Source: Flavobacteriales bacterium (GTDB lineage: Bacteria > Bacteroidota > Bacteroidia > Flavobacteriales_D > Sanyastnellaceae). From it: a stretch of 64,000 nt of DNA. The position numbers were made by a program, and so were the translations under genes. The DNA lies in contig JADKIZ010000001.1 of NCBI GenBank assembly GCA_016722445.1, positions 406,397 to 470,396 on the forward strand, written 5' to 3'. Positions 45,244 to 54,505 of this stretch are shown here, in pieces. Under the pieces are notes generated by a model that saw only the letters and a program-made list of their open reading frames with translations, ran no database searches and was not told where the DNA came from. Position 1 is the first letter of the stretch. Every line of letters begins with the position of its first letter.

Positions 45244-46197
45244 TCAATGACCAAACCTTGGAATACTTGGCGGAGCAGGTTTGAAGAATTTCCTTTTCAA
45301 AATGAGGAAATTATATGCCAACCAATTCGACAAGAAGCCAACAAATCCCTTACGCGATGGATACATGGAACAATAATCCAGAAAGGATAACTGCATGATA
45401 AAACGTTCACTTTCGCGGCGGTAATAATTCACAAGTTCTAATGGTGAATGATCATTGATGCATTCACCAAGACGGTTGCGGTGATAATCTGCATAAATGC
45501 GCGGTGTAAGTTCAGACGCATTTCGTTGGATAAAATCTATTTCGCTGCCGGGATGACGTTGTCTTTTTTCACCGGATTTCCAATGAATGATGGTCCCCGG
45601 ATACCAAGTGTTCATCCAGCGATATTTCTTCGCAAAGCGGATAAAAAAATCATAATCTTGATGGCGATGGAGTGATTCATCGAACATGATGTCCGCTGCC
45701 TTTTCTCGCAGTATCAGCCAGGAGGACGTCTGAGCAAAGCCGATGGTGAGCAGATATTCCATTGGTGTCAAGTTACTCACCATTTCGCGGCTCGGAGCGT
45801 AGGATTTGCGTTTGCCATCATCAATGAAAGCACTGCCATAAATCGCGTCTGCACCATTGGCAAAAAGCTCCTCCAATTTTCGTGAAATGTGATCGGGCAG
45901 AAATTCGTCATCACTATCGAGTAAAGCGACTACCTGTCCTTTAGCCTCCTGGATGCCATGATTGCGCATGACGTTGGCATTGGATTTTTTTTCATGACGA
46001 AAAAACCGGATTCTTTCATCCCGAAAAGACTCAATGATCAATTCCAGGTTGATTTCCGAGGCGTCATCCAGAACCAGCACTTCCCAATTCCGGTGAGTCT
46101 GTGCCACAACCGATTGGATGGCCCGCCGCAATTCATTCGGTCTGTTGTGAACCGGTATGACCACTGAAACCAGAGTATCCTGACGAGAATTATTCAT
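45244..46197 (-). CDS. Family 2 glycosyltransferase
   Basis: A 317-residue GT-A fold enzyme: nucleotide-binding VSVVIPVHNRPNELRRAIQSV at the N-terminus, and the DxD motif in ALLDSDDEF (about residue 96). The C-terminal half has hydrophobic and basic segments that may associate with the membrane. It probably adds a sugar to the surface polysaccharide. It is divergent from the wzm/wzt genes with 100 bases between them. Donor and acceptor unknown. Confidence 0.88.
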   Translation of the reverse strand: MNNSRQDTLVSVVIPVHNRPNELRRAIQSVVAQTHRNWEVLVLDDASEINLELIIESFRDERIRFFRHEKKSNANVMRNHGIQEAKGQVVALLDSDDEFLPDHISRKLEELFANGADAIYGSAFIDDGKRKSYAPSREMVSNLTPMEYLLTIGFAQTSSWLILREKAADIMFDESLHRHQDYDFFIRFAKKYRWMNTWYPGTIIHWKSGEKRQRHPGSEIDFIQRNASELTPRIYADYHRNRLGECINDHSPLELVNYYRRESERFIMQLSFLDYCSMYPSRKGFVGFLSNWLAYNFLILKRKFFKPAPPSIPRFGH

Positions 46198-46208
46198 AAG
46201 AACGAGGT

Positions 46209-46216
46209 CAAAAATA
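46209..46216 (-). promoter_or_regulatory. Putative -7 element for the family 2 glycosyltransferase
   Basis: Minus strand TATTTTTG, an exact TAnnTTTG match, 12 bases upstream of the start at 46197. Confidence 0.4.
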
Positions 46217-46297
46217 CAATTTCGACAAGACGATCGACATGACCACTTGTAAAGAGCGATGTGTGTTTCGCGTTGATATCCTATTTTCGCCGCGTTT

Positions 46298-47161
46298 ATG
46301 AAAGAGCAAGAATACAGTCAGGATAATTGGGATCTGGTGATCAGGTCAAAGACCCATTGGCTGAGTTTGAACCTCCGAGAATTGTGGCGCTATCGCGATT
46401 TGTTGATGTTGTTGGTGAAGCGCGATTACAAAGCTTCTTTCAAGCAGACCATCCTTGGGCCGATTTGGTTTTTTATCCAACCTCTTCTCACCTCATCTGT
46501 TTATGCTGTGATTTTCGGGAGAATTGCCAACATCAGCACAGATGGCAATCCGCGATTGTTGTTTTACATGGCTGGTGTGATCATGTGGAATTATTTTTCG
46601 ACTTGTCTGACGGCCACTTCTGCTACATTCGTGACCAATGCCAACATTTTTGGAAAGGTTTATTTCCCTAGGTTAATCATGCCCTTCTCAGTAGTTATTT
46701 CAAATCTCCTGAGGTTTTCGGTTCAATTTCTTTTCTTCTTCGGTGTTTTGATTTATTACATGATGAAACCGGATTACACCGTTCATCTCACTTGGGCTGT
46801 CATTCTCACTCCGCTTTTTCTTGTGATCATGGCATTGCTTGGACTTTCGATGGGATTGATTGTTTCTTCGCTCACCACCAAATACCGTGACTTGGCGCAT
46901 TTGGTTGGATTCGGAGTTCAATTGATGATGTATGCCACTCCGGTTGTTTATCCCGCATCCTTTTTACAAGGAAAATGGAAAACTATCCTCGAACTCAATC
47001 CGATGACCTCTGTGATTGAAGGGTTTCGGTTTGCGTTTATGGGATCGGGTGAATTCAATCCGATGTCGCTTTTTTATAGCATCGGAGTAACTTTAGTCTT
47101 GTTATTTATTTCCGTAATCCTTTTCAATAAAGTAGAAAAAGGATTTATGGATACGGTATAG
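46298..47161 (+). CDS. wzm: ABC-2 type polysaccharide export permease
   Basis: A 287-residue inner-membrane protein of the Wzm/TagG type: a cytoplasmic N-terminus (SKTHWLSLNLRELWRYRD, a motif of this family) and six hydrophobic segments. Together with the adjacent ATPase it should export a finished undecaprenyl-linked polysaccharide. A TATTTTCG sequence (variant of the -7 element) lies about 20 bases upstream. It is 5 bases from the next gene. Confidence 0.93.
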   Translation: MKEQEYSQDNWDLVIRSKTHWLSLNLRELWRYRDLLMLLVKRDYKASFKQTILGPIWFFIQPLLTSSVYAVIFGRIANISTDGNPRLLFYMAGVIMWNYFSTCLTATSATFVTNANIFGKVYFPRLIMPFSVVISNLLRFSVQFLFFFGVLIYYMMKPDYTVHLTWAVILTPLFLVIMALLGLSMGLIVSSLTTKYRDLAHLVGFGVQLMMYATPVVYPASFLQGKWKTILELNPMTSVIEGFRFAFMGSGEFNPMSLFYSIGVTLVLLFISVILFNKVEKGFMDTV

Positions 47162-47166
47162 CGCCT

Positions 47167-48453
47167 ATGTCAAAATCAGTTCTCATAGCAGAAGATGTGA
47201 GCAAGATGTATCGTCTTGGTTTGGTAAGTACCAAATCACTGGCGCATGACCTCAACCGATGGTGGCATGTGGTGCGAGGCAAAGAAGATCCGTATAGGAT
47301 GGTAGGTGAAGCCAACGATCGCTCATCCAAAGGAGAAAGCGAATACGTTTGGGCACTTCGCGACATCAACTTCAGCATTTATGAAGGCGAAGCAGTTGGC
47401 ATTATTGGTCGCAATGGAGCTGGCAAATCAACCATGCTCAAGCTACTTTCTCAGGTGACACAACCAACTACCGGCACCATCAAAGTTCGTGGACGTATTG
47501 CCAGTTTATTGGAAGTGGGTACAGGATTTCATCCGGAGTTAACAGGTCGTGAGAATATTTTTCTCAATGGTGCAATTCTCGGTATGCGCAAGAAAGAGAT
47601 TCAGCGCAAGTTGGATGAGATCATTGCATTCAGTGGTGTAGAGAGATATATAGACACTCCCGTAAAACGCTATAGCAGCGGGATGTATGTGAGACTTGCT
47701 TTTGCTGTTGCAGCACATCTTGAAAGTGAAATTTTGATCGTGGATGAAGTGTTGGCTGTTGGTGACGCAGAATTTCAGAAGAAGTGTTTGGGTAAAATGG
47801 GTGAAGTGAGCAAGGGACAAGGACGCACCGTGTTGTTCGTGAGTCACAATATGTATGCGATCAAATCGCTGTGCACACGCGCCATATACATGCAGAATGG
47901 AACATTGAAAAATGATGGAAATGCGTCATTGATCGTGGATCAGTACCTGAGTGGATATGACAGTATGGACACCGCTCGCGCCTATCAGAATAATTTGTCA
48001 GAAAAAGCGGTTTATCTCGAGAAGGCTGTTTGTCAGAATGCAGTTGGCATCGAGAAATATATGTTCACAGCCGATGAGCCCGTGAGAATTGTTTTCACGG
48101 TGAGAAAAAAATCTCCGGTGCGCGGCGTATTCCTTCATTTCGTTTTAAGAAATTATGAAGAAGTAGCGATACTTGAAACAGATAGTCGCGAAGGTGGATA
48201 TCCTGAAATTGATACAGATTTAGAAGGAAATTTTACATCCGTGATTGAAATCCCTTCGAGAATTTTACGTTCAGGTCGATATCATGTGAGTGTTGGTATT
48301 CGCAGCGAACAACACGATCCAGCGCAGATTGAATCCATCGCTTCATTCATGTCATTCGATGTACTTGCTGATAAATCACCACGTGATGCACGGCGCAATT
48401 CCATCTTGAGTACGATTCTGGATTGGAAAGATGCAGGAAGGCTTGAAATCTAA
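47167..48453 (+). CDS. wzt: Polysaccharide ABC transporter ATP-binding protein with C-terminal sugar-binding domain
   Basis: A 428-residue Wzt-type ATPase. Walker A GRNGAGKST, signature YSSGMYVRLAFAVA, Walker B ILIVDEVLAVGD and switch FVSHNM are all present. Residues about 270-425 form a Wzt C-terminal beta-sandwich domain, which recognises the terminal modification of the glycan before export. A capping sugar is therefore expected; the downstream cluster could make it. Directly follows the permease gene. Confidence 0.93.
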   Translation: MSKSVLIAEDVSKMYRLGLVSTKSLAHDLNRWWHVVRGKEDPYRMVGEANDRSSKGESEYVWALRDINFSIYEGEAVGIIGRNGAGKSTMLKLLSQVTQPTTGTIKVRGRIASLLEVGTGFHPELTGRENIFLNGAILGMRKKEIQRKLDEIIAFSGVERYIDTPVKRYSSGMYVRLAFAVAAHLESEILIVDEVLAVGDAEFQKKCLGKMGEVSKGQGRTVLFVSHNMYAIKSLCTRAIYMQNGTLKNDGNASLIVDQYLSGYDSMDTARAYQNNLSEKAVYLEKAVCQNAVGIEKYMFTADEPVRIVFTVRKKSPVRGVFLHFVLRNYEEVAILETDSREGGYPEIDTDLEGNFTSVIEIPSRILRSGRYHVSVGIRSEQHDPAQIESIASFMSFDVLADKSPRDARRNSILSTILDWKDAGRLEI

Positions 48454-48565
48454 GAAAGTCAATTGCTGAGTTTTATGTTATGTGGGCGCTAAAAGCAAAG
48501 CGTGTCGCAATTTTGTGTAAAAACAATCGATGTAGCCAACACTTTTGCGAATTTTACCGGCACTT

Positions 48566-49567
48566 ATGACAGACATCAAAAACAAGCGGGTTTTGGTTAC
48601 AGGAGCGGACGGCTTTATCGGTTCTCATCTTGTAGAAGAACTGATTGATCGCGGCGCAAAAGTGCGCGCCTACGTTTTCTACAACTCCTTCAATACATGG
48701 GGTTGGATCGATAGTTTTCCTGAAGAAAAAAAATCTCAGCTGGAAATTTTCGCCGGCGATGTGCGAGATCCAAATGGAGTGCGCACAGCCATGAAAGACA
48801 TAGATGTTGTGTTTCATCTTGCCGCGTTAATAGCTATTCCATTCAGTTATCACTCGCCAGACACATACATCGACACCAATGTAAAAGGCACACTCAACAT
48901 AGTTCAGGCAGCGAAAGATTTGGGCATATCACGTGTTCTGGTAACCTCCACCAGTGAGGTTTATGGCACGGCACAATATGTTCCAATTGATGAGAAACAC
49001 CCGCGACAACCGCAGTCTCCATATTCAGCTTCGAAGATTGGTGCAGATTGTATTGCAGAGTCCTTTTACAGAAGTTTCAATACACCCATAACCATTGTAA
49101 GGCCATTCAACACATTTGGTCCGAGGCAAAGTGCGCGTGCGGTGATACCAACGATTATCACCCAGCTGATGGATGGTATGGAAGAAATCAAACTTGGAGA
49201 TCTCACACCAACACGAGATTTACTTTATGTAAAGGACACAGCAAAAGCGTTTGTAGCCATTGCAGAAAGTGAATCATTGATTGGACACGATGTGAACATT
49301 GCAACCAATGAAGAAATTTCCATTGGAGATCTTGCTAAAAAGCTCATACAACAAATCAATCCAAAAGCACGTGTGATTGGAGATGAGCAACGTATCCGAC
49401 CGGAGAAGAGTGAAGTCTTCAGGCTATTGGGCACATGCGATAAACTCAAGGCGAATACCAACTGGCAGCGCACTGTTTCATTGGATGAAGGATTGGAAGC
49501 AACCATTGCGTGGTTCAGTGATGCACGCAATCGCAGTTCATATAAATCGAACATTTACAATATCTGA
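48566..49567 (+). CDS. legB: NAD-dependent 4,6-dehydratase, LegB type
   Basis: Extended SDR enzyme expected to convert GDP-GlcNAc (or UDP-GlcNAc) to the 4-keto-6-deoxy sugar, first nucleotide-sugar step of legionaminic acid synthesis. It has the Rossmann motif VTGADGFIGSHL, the catalytic triad in STSEVYG and YSASKIGAD, and RPFNTFGPRQSARAVIPT, as in LegB. The 333-residue length is usual. The open frame begins at a TTG at 48545, but the ATG at 48566 is better. It is followed after 5 bases by legC. Confidence 0.92.
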   Translation: MTDIKNKRVLVTGADGFIGSHLVEELIDRGAKVRAYVFYNSFNTWGWIDSFPEEKKSQLEIFAGDVRDPNGVRTAMKDIDVVFHLAALIAIPFSYHSPDTYIDTNVKGTLNIVQAAKDLGISRVLVTSTSEVYGTAQYVPIDEKHPRQPQSPYSASKIGADCIAESFYRSFNTPITIVRPFNTFGPRQSARAVIPTIITQLMDGMEEIKLGDLTPTRDLLYVKDTAKAFVAIAESESLIGHDVNIATNEEISIGDLAKKLIQQINPKARVIGDEQRIRPEKSEVFRLLGTCDKLKANTNWQRTVSLDEGLEATIAWFSDARNRSSYKSNIYNI

Positions 49568-49572
49568 TCGCC

Positions 49573-50727
49573 ATGAACAACACAAGCCACGGCGAGGTGA
49601 TACAATTTATCAGAGATTGGTACAAACAACCAGAGGGTTTCATTCCGCTGCATGCGCCGCGCTTCTCAGGGAATGAAAAAAAATACCTCAATGAGACGAT
49701 AGATTCCACCTATGTTTCATCGGTTGGTCCATTCGTGGATCAATTCGAATCGATGATGCGCGAATATACTGGTGCGAAATACGCTGTGGCCATTGTGAAT
49801 GGCACTGCAGCCTTGCATATGGGGCTTTTACTGGCAGGTGTAAAACGTGATGAGTTGGTTATCACACAAGCTCTTTCATTCATTGCTACCTGCAATGCCA
49901 TTTCCTACATTGGTGCTGAACCCTATTTTGTGGATGTCGATCAAAATACATTGGGACTTTCTGCTCGAGCACTTGAATTGTTTTTGGAAAATGTGGTGAT
50001 GAAAGAAGGGGTGGCCATCCACCAACCAAGTGGGAAGCGTGTTGCAGCATGTGTACCCATGCACACGTTTGGTATTCCATGTGAGATTGATCGCATTGTT
50101 TCGTTATGTGACCAATACCAAATTCCTGTGGTGGAGGATGCAGCAGAATCTTTGGGCTCATTATATCAAGGCAAACACACAGGGACATTTGGAAAAATCG
50201 GTACCTATAGTTTTAATGGAAATAAGACCATCACTTGTGGTGGCGGAGGAATACTTGTGACGAATGATGAAGCATTGGGAAAGATGGCGAAGCACCTGAC
50301 AACTCAAGCCAAAGTTCCACATCGTTGGGAATTTGTACACGATCATGTCGGATATAACTATCGCTGTCCGAATCTCAATGCCGCATTGGCTTGTGCTCAA
50401 ATGGAACAGTTGGAGGCATTTATCGAAGATAAAAAACAGACTGCAGACGCATACAAGAAGTTTTTCTCAGAAACCCAATACCACTTTGTTGAAGCCACAT
50501 CAGCCAGCAGATCGAACCATTGGTTAAATGCGATACTTCTTACAGATCAACAAGAGCGAGATGCATTTCTTCAAACCACAAACGATGCACAAGTGATGAC
50601 ACGACCAGCTTGGGCATTGATGCACCGCCTGCAAATGTTTTCGCATTGCGGACATGATGGACTGAAAAACAGTATTGACATTGAGTCGAGGTTGGTGAAT
50701 ATTCCGAGTAGTGTGAGGCATTCGTAA
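49573..50727 (+). CDS. legC: LegC-family PLP-dependent aminotransferase
   Basis: Transfers an amino group from glutamate to C4 of the 4-keto sugar. It is a DegT/DnrJ/EryC1 fold protein of 384 residues. The PLP lysine is in FNGNKTITCGGGG, the earlier VEDAAESLGS holds the pyridoxal-binding Asp, and the start LHAPRFSGNEKKYL with TYVSSVG is typical of LegC. It sits directly after legB, as in characterised legionaminic clusters. Confidence 0.93.
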   Translation: MNNTSHGEVIQFIRDWYKQPEGFIPLHAPRFSGNEKKYLNETIDSTYVSSVGPFVDQFESMMREYTGAKYAVAIVNGTAALHMGLLLAGVKRDELVITQALSFIATCNAISYIGAEPYFVDVDQNTLGLSARALELFLENVVMKEGVAIHQPSGKRVAACVPMHTFGIPCEIDRIVSLCDQYQIPVVEDAAESLGSLYQGKHTGTFGKIGTYSFNGNKTITCGGGGILVTNDEALGKMAKHLTTQAKVPHRWEFVHDHVGYNYRCPNLNAALACAQMEQLEAFIEDKKQTADAYKKFFSETQYHFVEATSASRSNHWLNAILLTDQQERDAFLQTTNDAQVMTRPAWALMHRLQMFSHCGHDGLKNSIDIESRLVNIPSSVRHS

Positions 50728-50759
50728 TTTGCACAACAAACTGATTTTGATTACTTTTG
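50728..50759 (+). promoter_or_regulatory. Strong candidate promoter for the embedded T9SS cargo gene
   Basis: TTTG (50728-50731) and TACTTTTG (50752-50759), separated by 20 bases, match the Bacteroidota -33/-7 consensus at both elements. The ATG at 50781 lies 21 bases downstream. Confidence 0.65.
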
Positions 50760-50780
50760 TCCATAACAAAGTCAATATTT

Positions 50781-52445
50781 ATGAAACATTTATTCTATGT
50801 CATTCTTTTATCAGTTCCTGCCCTAACTTATTGCCAAAGCTCGAACCAAATTGAATGGATGCATGTCTTAGGAAGCTCTACTGATGAAAATGCGCATGCT
50901 ACTTTCCTTGACGAAACTGGTAATGTATATGTCACTGGGGGATTTCAAGGAAATGTTGACTTCGATGAATCATCAAACACGAACATACTTGATCCCAATG
51001 GTAATGATATTTTTATAACAAAATACGATCCAGCGGGAGGTTTGGTTTGGGCAAAACAAATTGGAGGCTCCGGCAATGATCATGGTCGAAGTATTATAGC
51101 CGATGATACAGGAAATGTTTATGTTTCCGGATACTTCAGTTCTAACTGTGATTTTGATCCGTCGGCATCAACACAAATACTGACGAGTGAAGGAAGCTAC
51201 GATTATTTCATTGTGAAACTCAACTCCAATGGTGATTTTGTTTGGGCGAAAACTTTTGGAGGCGATGGCAATGACATTGGATATGATTTATGTTTTGATA
51301 TTTCAGGCAATATTTTATTTACTGGAAGTTTTTCAAACACGATTGATTTCAGTCCTTTGGGGTACGAACATTCAATTAGCTCACAAGGCGGGTTAGACGT
51401 CATTTTTGGCTCAATTAAGCCAGATGGAGTTTTGAACTGGGTATTGGGATTTGGCGGTTTAGATTGGGACAACGGTTTTGATGTTTCTTCTGATGAGAGC
51501 GGTAACTGTTTTGTATCCGGTAGATTTATGTACAATCTGCAGTTCGAAGAGAACAATTCATCTTCAACGGCAAATTCCAATGGCGGAATTGATGCCTTCA
51601 TTGCCAAATTTTCCTCAAATGGAAGTTATACAGATCACTTCAGTTTTGGCGGCTCGAATGATGACTATGGATTTTTCTCTGTAGCACCAAGCGGCAATGT
51701 TTATTGCGGAGGACACTCAAATGGTACGTTCGAAATCGATTCATTTATTTTCGATTCAGTTGGTGGTACTGACACATTTTACGGAAAATTCGATCCCAAT
51801 TTCAACCTACTATGGATGAATCAATTCGGAGGATCAGGTGATGATAAAGGGCAAATCATTACAACCGATGCTTCTGAAAACATTGTCTTTTTGGGAGAAT
51901 TCGAATCAACCATAGATCTTGATCCATCGGCAAACACAGTTCTGCACACCTCAAACGGCGGAATTGATATTTTCATTTGTAAATACTCTACCAATGGCAA
52001 TCTGCAATGGTCAAGAACATACGGAAGCAACGTAGACGATTGGTCCTATTCGCTTTCATTATCTGGTTATGACATTTCTGCTGCTGGTTGGTTTGGAGCA
52101 GATGTCACTTATGATACCCATTATGGAGAAGAAACTCAAAACGGCGCAGGAGGCAAAGACATCTTTGTGTTTAAGATTACTAAAAACGCGTCAATCTATG
52201 TTGATGAAAACCAAATTGCCGATTATAAACTATACCCCAACCCTAGTTCCGGAGCAATCACCATCGACATTAGCCATGCTTATCAAATAGATATTTTTGA
52301 CTCTAACGGCAATTTGGTATATGCTGAAAATCAGCAACCTGGAATTCACCAGGTAGATCTAAAACATTTAAGTCAAGGGATATATTTTGTCCATGGAAAT
52401 AACAGTTCTTCTTCTTGGTCTGCGCAGATCTTGATTGGGCACTAG
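50781..52445 (+). CDS. T9SS-secreted SBBP beta-propeller protein
   Basis: A 554-residue secreted protein with a signal peptide (to about residue 20, ending TYCQ), then repeats of the SBBP type, each with a GN(V/I)Y(V)TG...F...D.D....... (e.g. GNVYVTGGFQGNVDFD, GNVYVSGYFSSNCDFD, GNILFTGSFSNTIDFS), about 45-65 residues apart and forming a beta-propeller. The end (about 475-554; YKLYPNPSSGAITID, then LSQGIYFVHG) is a type A T9SS sorting domain. It interrupts the legBC and legI genes and has its own promoter. Role unknown; perhaps a surface protein anchored to the glycan made here. Confidence 0.9.
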   Translation: MKHLFYVILLSVPALTYCQSSNQIEWMHVLGSSTDENAHATFLDETGNVYVTGGFQGNVDFDESSNTNILDPNGNDIFITKYDPAGGLVWAKQIGGSGNDHGRSIIADDTGNVYVSGYFSSNCDFDPSASTQILTSEGSYDYFIVKLNSNGDFVWAKTFGGDGNDIGYDLCFDISGNILFTGSFSNTIDFSPLGYEHSISSQGGLDVIFGSIKPDGVLNWVLGFGGLDWDNGFDVSSDESGNCFVSGRFMYNLQFEENNSSSTANSNGGIDAFIAKFSSNGSYTDHFSFGGSNDDYGFFSVAPSGNVYCGGHSNGTFEIDSFIFDSVGGTDTFYGKFDPNFNLLWMNQFGGSGDDKGQIITTDASENIVFLGEFESTIDLDPSANTVLHTSNGGIDIFICKYSTNGNLQWSRTYGSNVDDWSYSLSLSGYDISAAGWFGADVTYDTHYGEETQNGAGGKDIFVFKITKNASIYVDENQIADYKLYPNPSSGAITIDISHAYQIDIFDSNGNLVYAENQQPGIHQVDLKHLSQGIYFVHGNNSSSSWSAQILIGH

Positions 52446-52514
52446 ACCTTCAGCATTCATTTTCTTCAGGTCTTTATTATGGCCAATTGAATGGTCATCA
52501 CTGGGAGGTGTAGC

Positions 52515-52522
52515 TATCTTTG
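52515..52522 (+). promoter_or_regulatory. Putative -7 element for legI
   Basis: TATCTTTG, an exact TAnnTTTG match, 10 bases before the legI ATG. It would give a very short leader. It may restart transcription of the cluster after the embedded T9SS gene. Confidence 0.45.
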
Positions 52523-52532
52523 TCCCAATCGA

Positions 52533-53555
52533 ATGAACAAGGTAATCGTCATCGCAGAAGCCGGAGTCAATCACAATGGAGATATGGCACTTGCAAGACA
52601 ATTGATTGACGTCGCTGCAGAATCTGGGGCGGATTATGTCAAGTTTCAGACTTTTAAGACTGAAAAATTAGTCTCTCAAGAGGCAAAACGGGCAGAGTAT
52701 CAGAAGCACAACATGGCGTGTGATGAGGACATTACCCAGTTTAACATGCTTAAAAAACTGGAACTAAGTGAAGCCGATCATAATGTTTTAATTGAGCATT
52801 GCAGATTAAGAAATATTCGATTCCTATCCACTGCATTTGATTTGGAGAGTGTGGATTTACTCTATTCATTGGGGATGGATTTGTTCAAGATTCCCTCCGG
52901 AGAAATCACCAATTATCCATACTTAAAAAAAATAGGCGGACTGAACACAAGGGTTGTGGTGTCCACAGGCATGTGTGTGATGTCAGAAATCGCGGATGCA
53001 TTGAACGTACTTGTAGCATCAGGAACCAATCGGGAAAACATTATTGTTCTTCATTGCACATCCGATTATCCAACGGCAATGCTAGATGTGAATTTGAATG
53101 CGATGTTGAACATCGCAAAGGAGCTGAATGTCAAGATAGGATATTCTGATCATACATTGGGTATAGAGGTTCCAATTGCAGCTGTTGGTTTAGGGGCACA
53201 GATTATTGAAAAACATTTTACGCTAGATAAAAATTTACCCGGACCGGATCATAAGGCTTCTTTAGAACCAGCAGAACTAATAGCCATGGTAAAGGGAATT
53301 CGAAATATTGAAAGAGCTATGGGATCTGCGATGAAACAACCCACAGAGGCTGAAAAGAAAAACATGCTACTTGCGAGAAAGAGTATTCACCTTGCACATA
53401 TGGTTGAAGAAAATCATGTTTTGACAGAATCCGATTTAGAAATGAAGCGACCCGGGGATGGAATATCACCAATGTCCATGGCCTCTGTGATCGGGAAAAA
53501 AACAAAACAAAGATTGAATACGAGTCACAAACTGAAATGGGAGGATATTGAATGA
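52533..53555 (+). CDS. legI: Nonulosonic acid synthase, LegI/NeuB family
   Basis: Condenses PEP with a 2,4-diacetamido-6-deoxy-hexose (or ManNAc) to form the nine-carbon acid. The 340-residue protein opens IAEAGVNHNGDMALA, contains FQTFKTE, GSGEITN-like PSGEITNYP, HCTSDYP, GYSDHTLG and EKHFTLDK, all NeuB landmarks, and a C-terminal SAF (antifreeze-like) domain (RKSIHLAHMV, then RPGDGISPM). The chosen start is the first ATG of the recognised protein. Alternative annotation: N-acetylneuraminate synthase; the legB/legC neighbours favour legionaminic acid. Confidence 0.93.
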   Translation: MNKVIVIAEAGVNHNGDMALARQLIDVAAESGADYVKFQTFKTEKLVSQEAKRAEYQKHNMACDEDITQFNMLKKLELSEADHNVLIEHCRLRNIRFLSTAFDLESVDLLYSLGMDLFKIPSGEITNYPYLKKIGGLNTRVVVSTGMCVMSEIADALNVLVASGTNRENIIVLHCTSDYPTAMLDVNLNAMLNIAKELNVKIGYSDHTLGIEVPIAAVGLGAQIIEKHFTLDKNLPGPDHKASLEPAELIAMVKGIRNIERAMGSAMKQPTEAEKKNMLLARKSIHLAHMVEENHVLTESDLEMKRPGDGISPMSMASVIGKKTKQRLNTSHKLKWEDIE

Positions 53556-54499
53556 TGGAGATCCGACCATATCAGCCCGGCGATGAAAAGCAGATATTAG
53601 AGTTGTTTCATATTTCATTTGGGAAACCACTTTCAGATGCTTATTGGCAATGGCGTTTTGCAAATCAACCTGAAGGTAAGATGATGATCATGTTGATGTG
53701 GGACAACGAACGACTAGTCGGTCATTATGCAGTATCACCGGTGCGCATGTTGATCGGTGGGGCAGAAGTGCTTACTTCTTTGTCAATGACAACTATGACA
53801 CATCCTGAGTATTCAGGTCGAGGAATATTCACGGATTTAGCCGAATCATTGTATTCAGAACAGAAAACAAAAAACCAACTTGCCGCTGTATGGGGTTTTC
53901 CAAATCATAATTCACACTATGGATTCATCAAGAATGTTCAGTGGAGAAATCTGGAACAAATACCAACGTTTTCTATTGAAGCAACCCTGATTAATCATCA
54001 AGAATCGAGCATCGTTATTGGATCGGAATTTCAGCGGTCACACTATGAGTCAACGTTGAAAAACGACTTCCCGGTACAAGTAAAAAGAAATGCTTCCTAT
54101 TTGAATTGGCGCTATGTTGAGAATCCGATTCATCAATACGTGCTTTTCGAGCATCACGAAGGAGATGAAATGTCGTTTGCAGTAGTCAAGTTGTTTCGGT
54201 CATTCTCTAATCCTTCGAAATTCGAAATAGACATACTCGAGTGGGAATTGCCTGCAGACATCAAAATTCAGCAACAATTTCTATCTTTTATAAAAGAACA
54301 TTATTCCGAACATCAACCATTTCGGATCAATATGTGGGTGCCGCTAAATGATCCAAAGCACATTCAATTGGAGAAAATTGGATTTCGTAATCAAGCGCCT
54401 ATCACATATTCCGGAATCAGAATTCTGAGAGATGGTTTAGATGATATGCTGAAATCAGAAAAATGGCATTATAATTTAGGATATTCGGATATTTATTAA
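53552..54499 (+). CDS. GNAT-family N-acetyltransferase
   Basis: A 315-residue two-domain protein. The N-terminal GNAT domain has the acetyl-CoA motif HPEYSGRGIFTDLA (about residues 85-100). It overlaps the legI stop by four bases (ATGA), so it is co-translated. In known legionaminic pathways the 4-amino group is acetylated by LegH, a left-handed beta-helix enzyme; no such gene is in this window, so this GNAT protein is a candidate non-homologous replacement. It could also acylate with another group. Confidence in the fold is good, in the reaction low. Confidence 0.75.
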   Translation: MMEIRPYQPGDEKQILELFHISFGKPLSDAYWQWRFANQPEGKMMIMLMWDNERLVGHYAVSPVRMLIGGAEVLTSLSMTTMTHPEYSGRGIFTDLAESLYSEQKTKNQLAAVWGFPNHNSHYGFIKNVQWRNLEQIPTFSIEATLINHQESSIVIGSEFQRSHYESTLKNDFPVQVKRNASYLNWRYVENPIHQYVLFEHHEGDEMSFAVVKLFRSFSNPSKFEIDILEWELPADIKIQQQFLSFIKEHYSEHQPFRINMWVPLNDPKHIQLEKIGFRNQAPITYSGIRILRDGLDDMLKSEKWHYNLGYSDIY

Positions 54500-54505
54500 A
54501 TCAGG

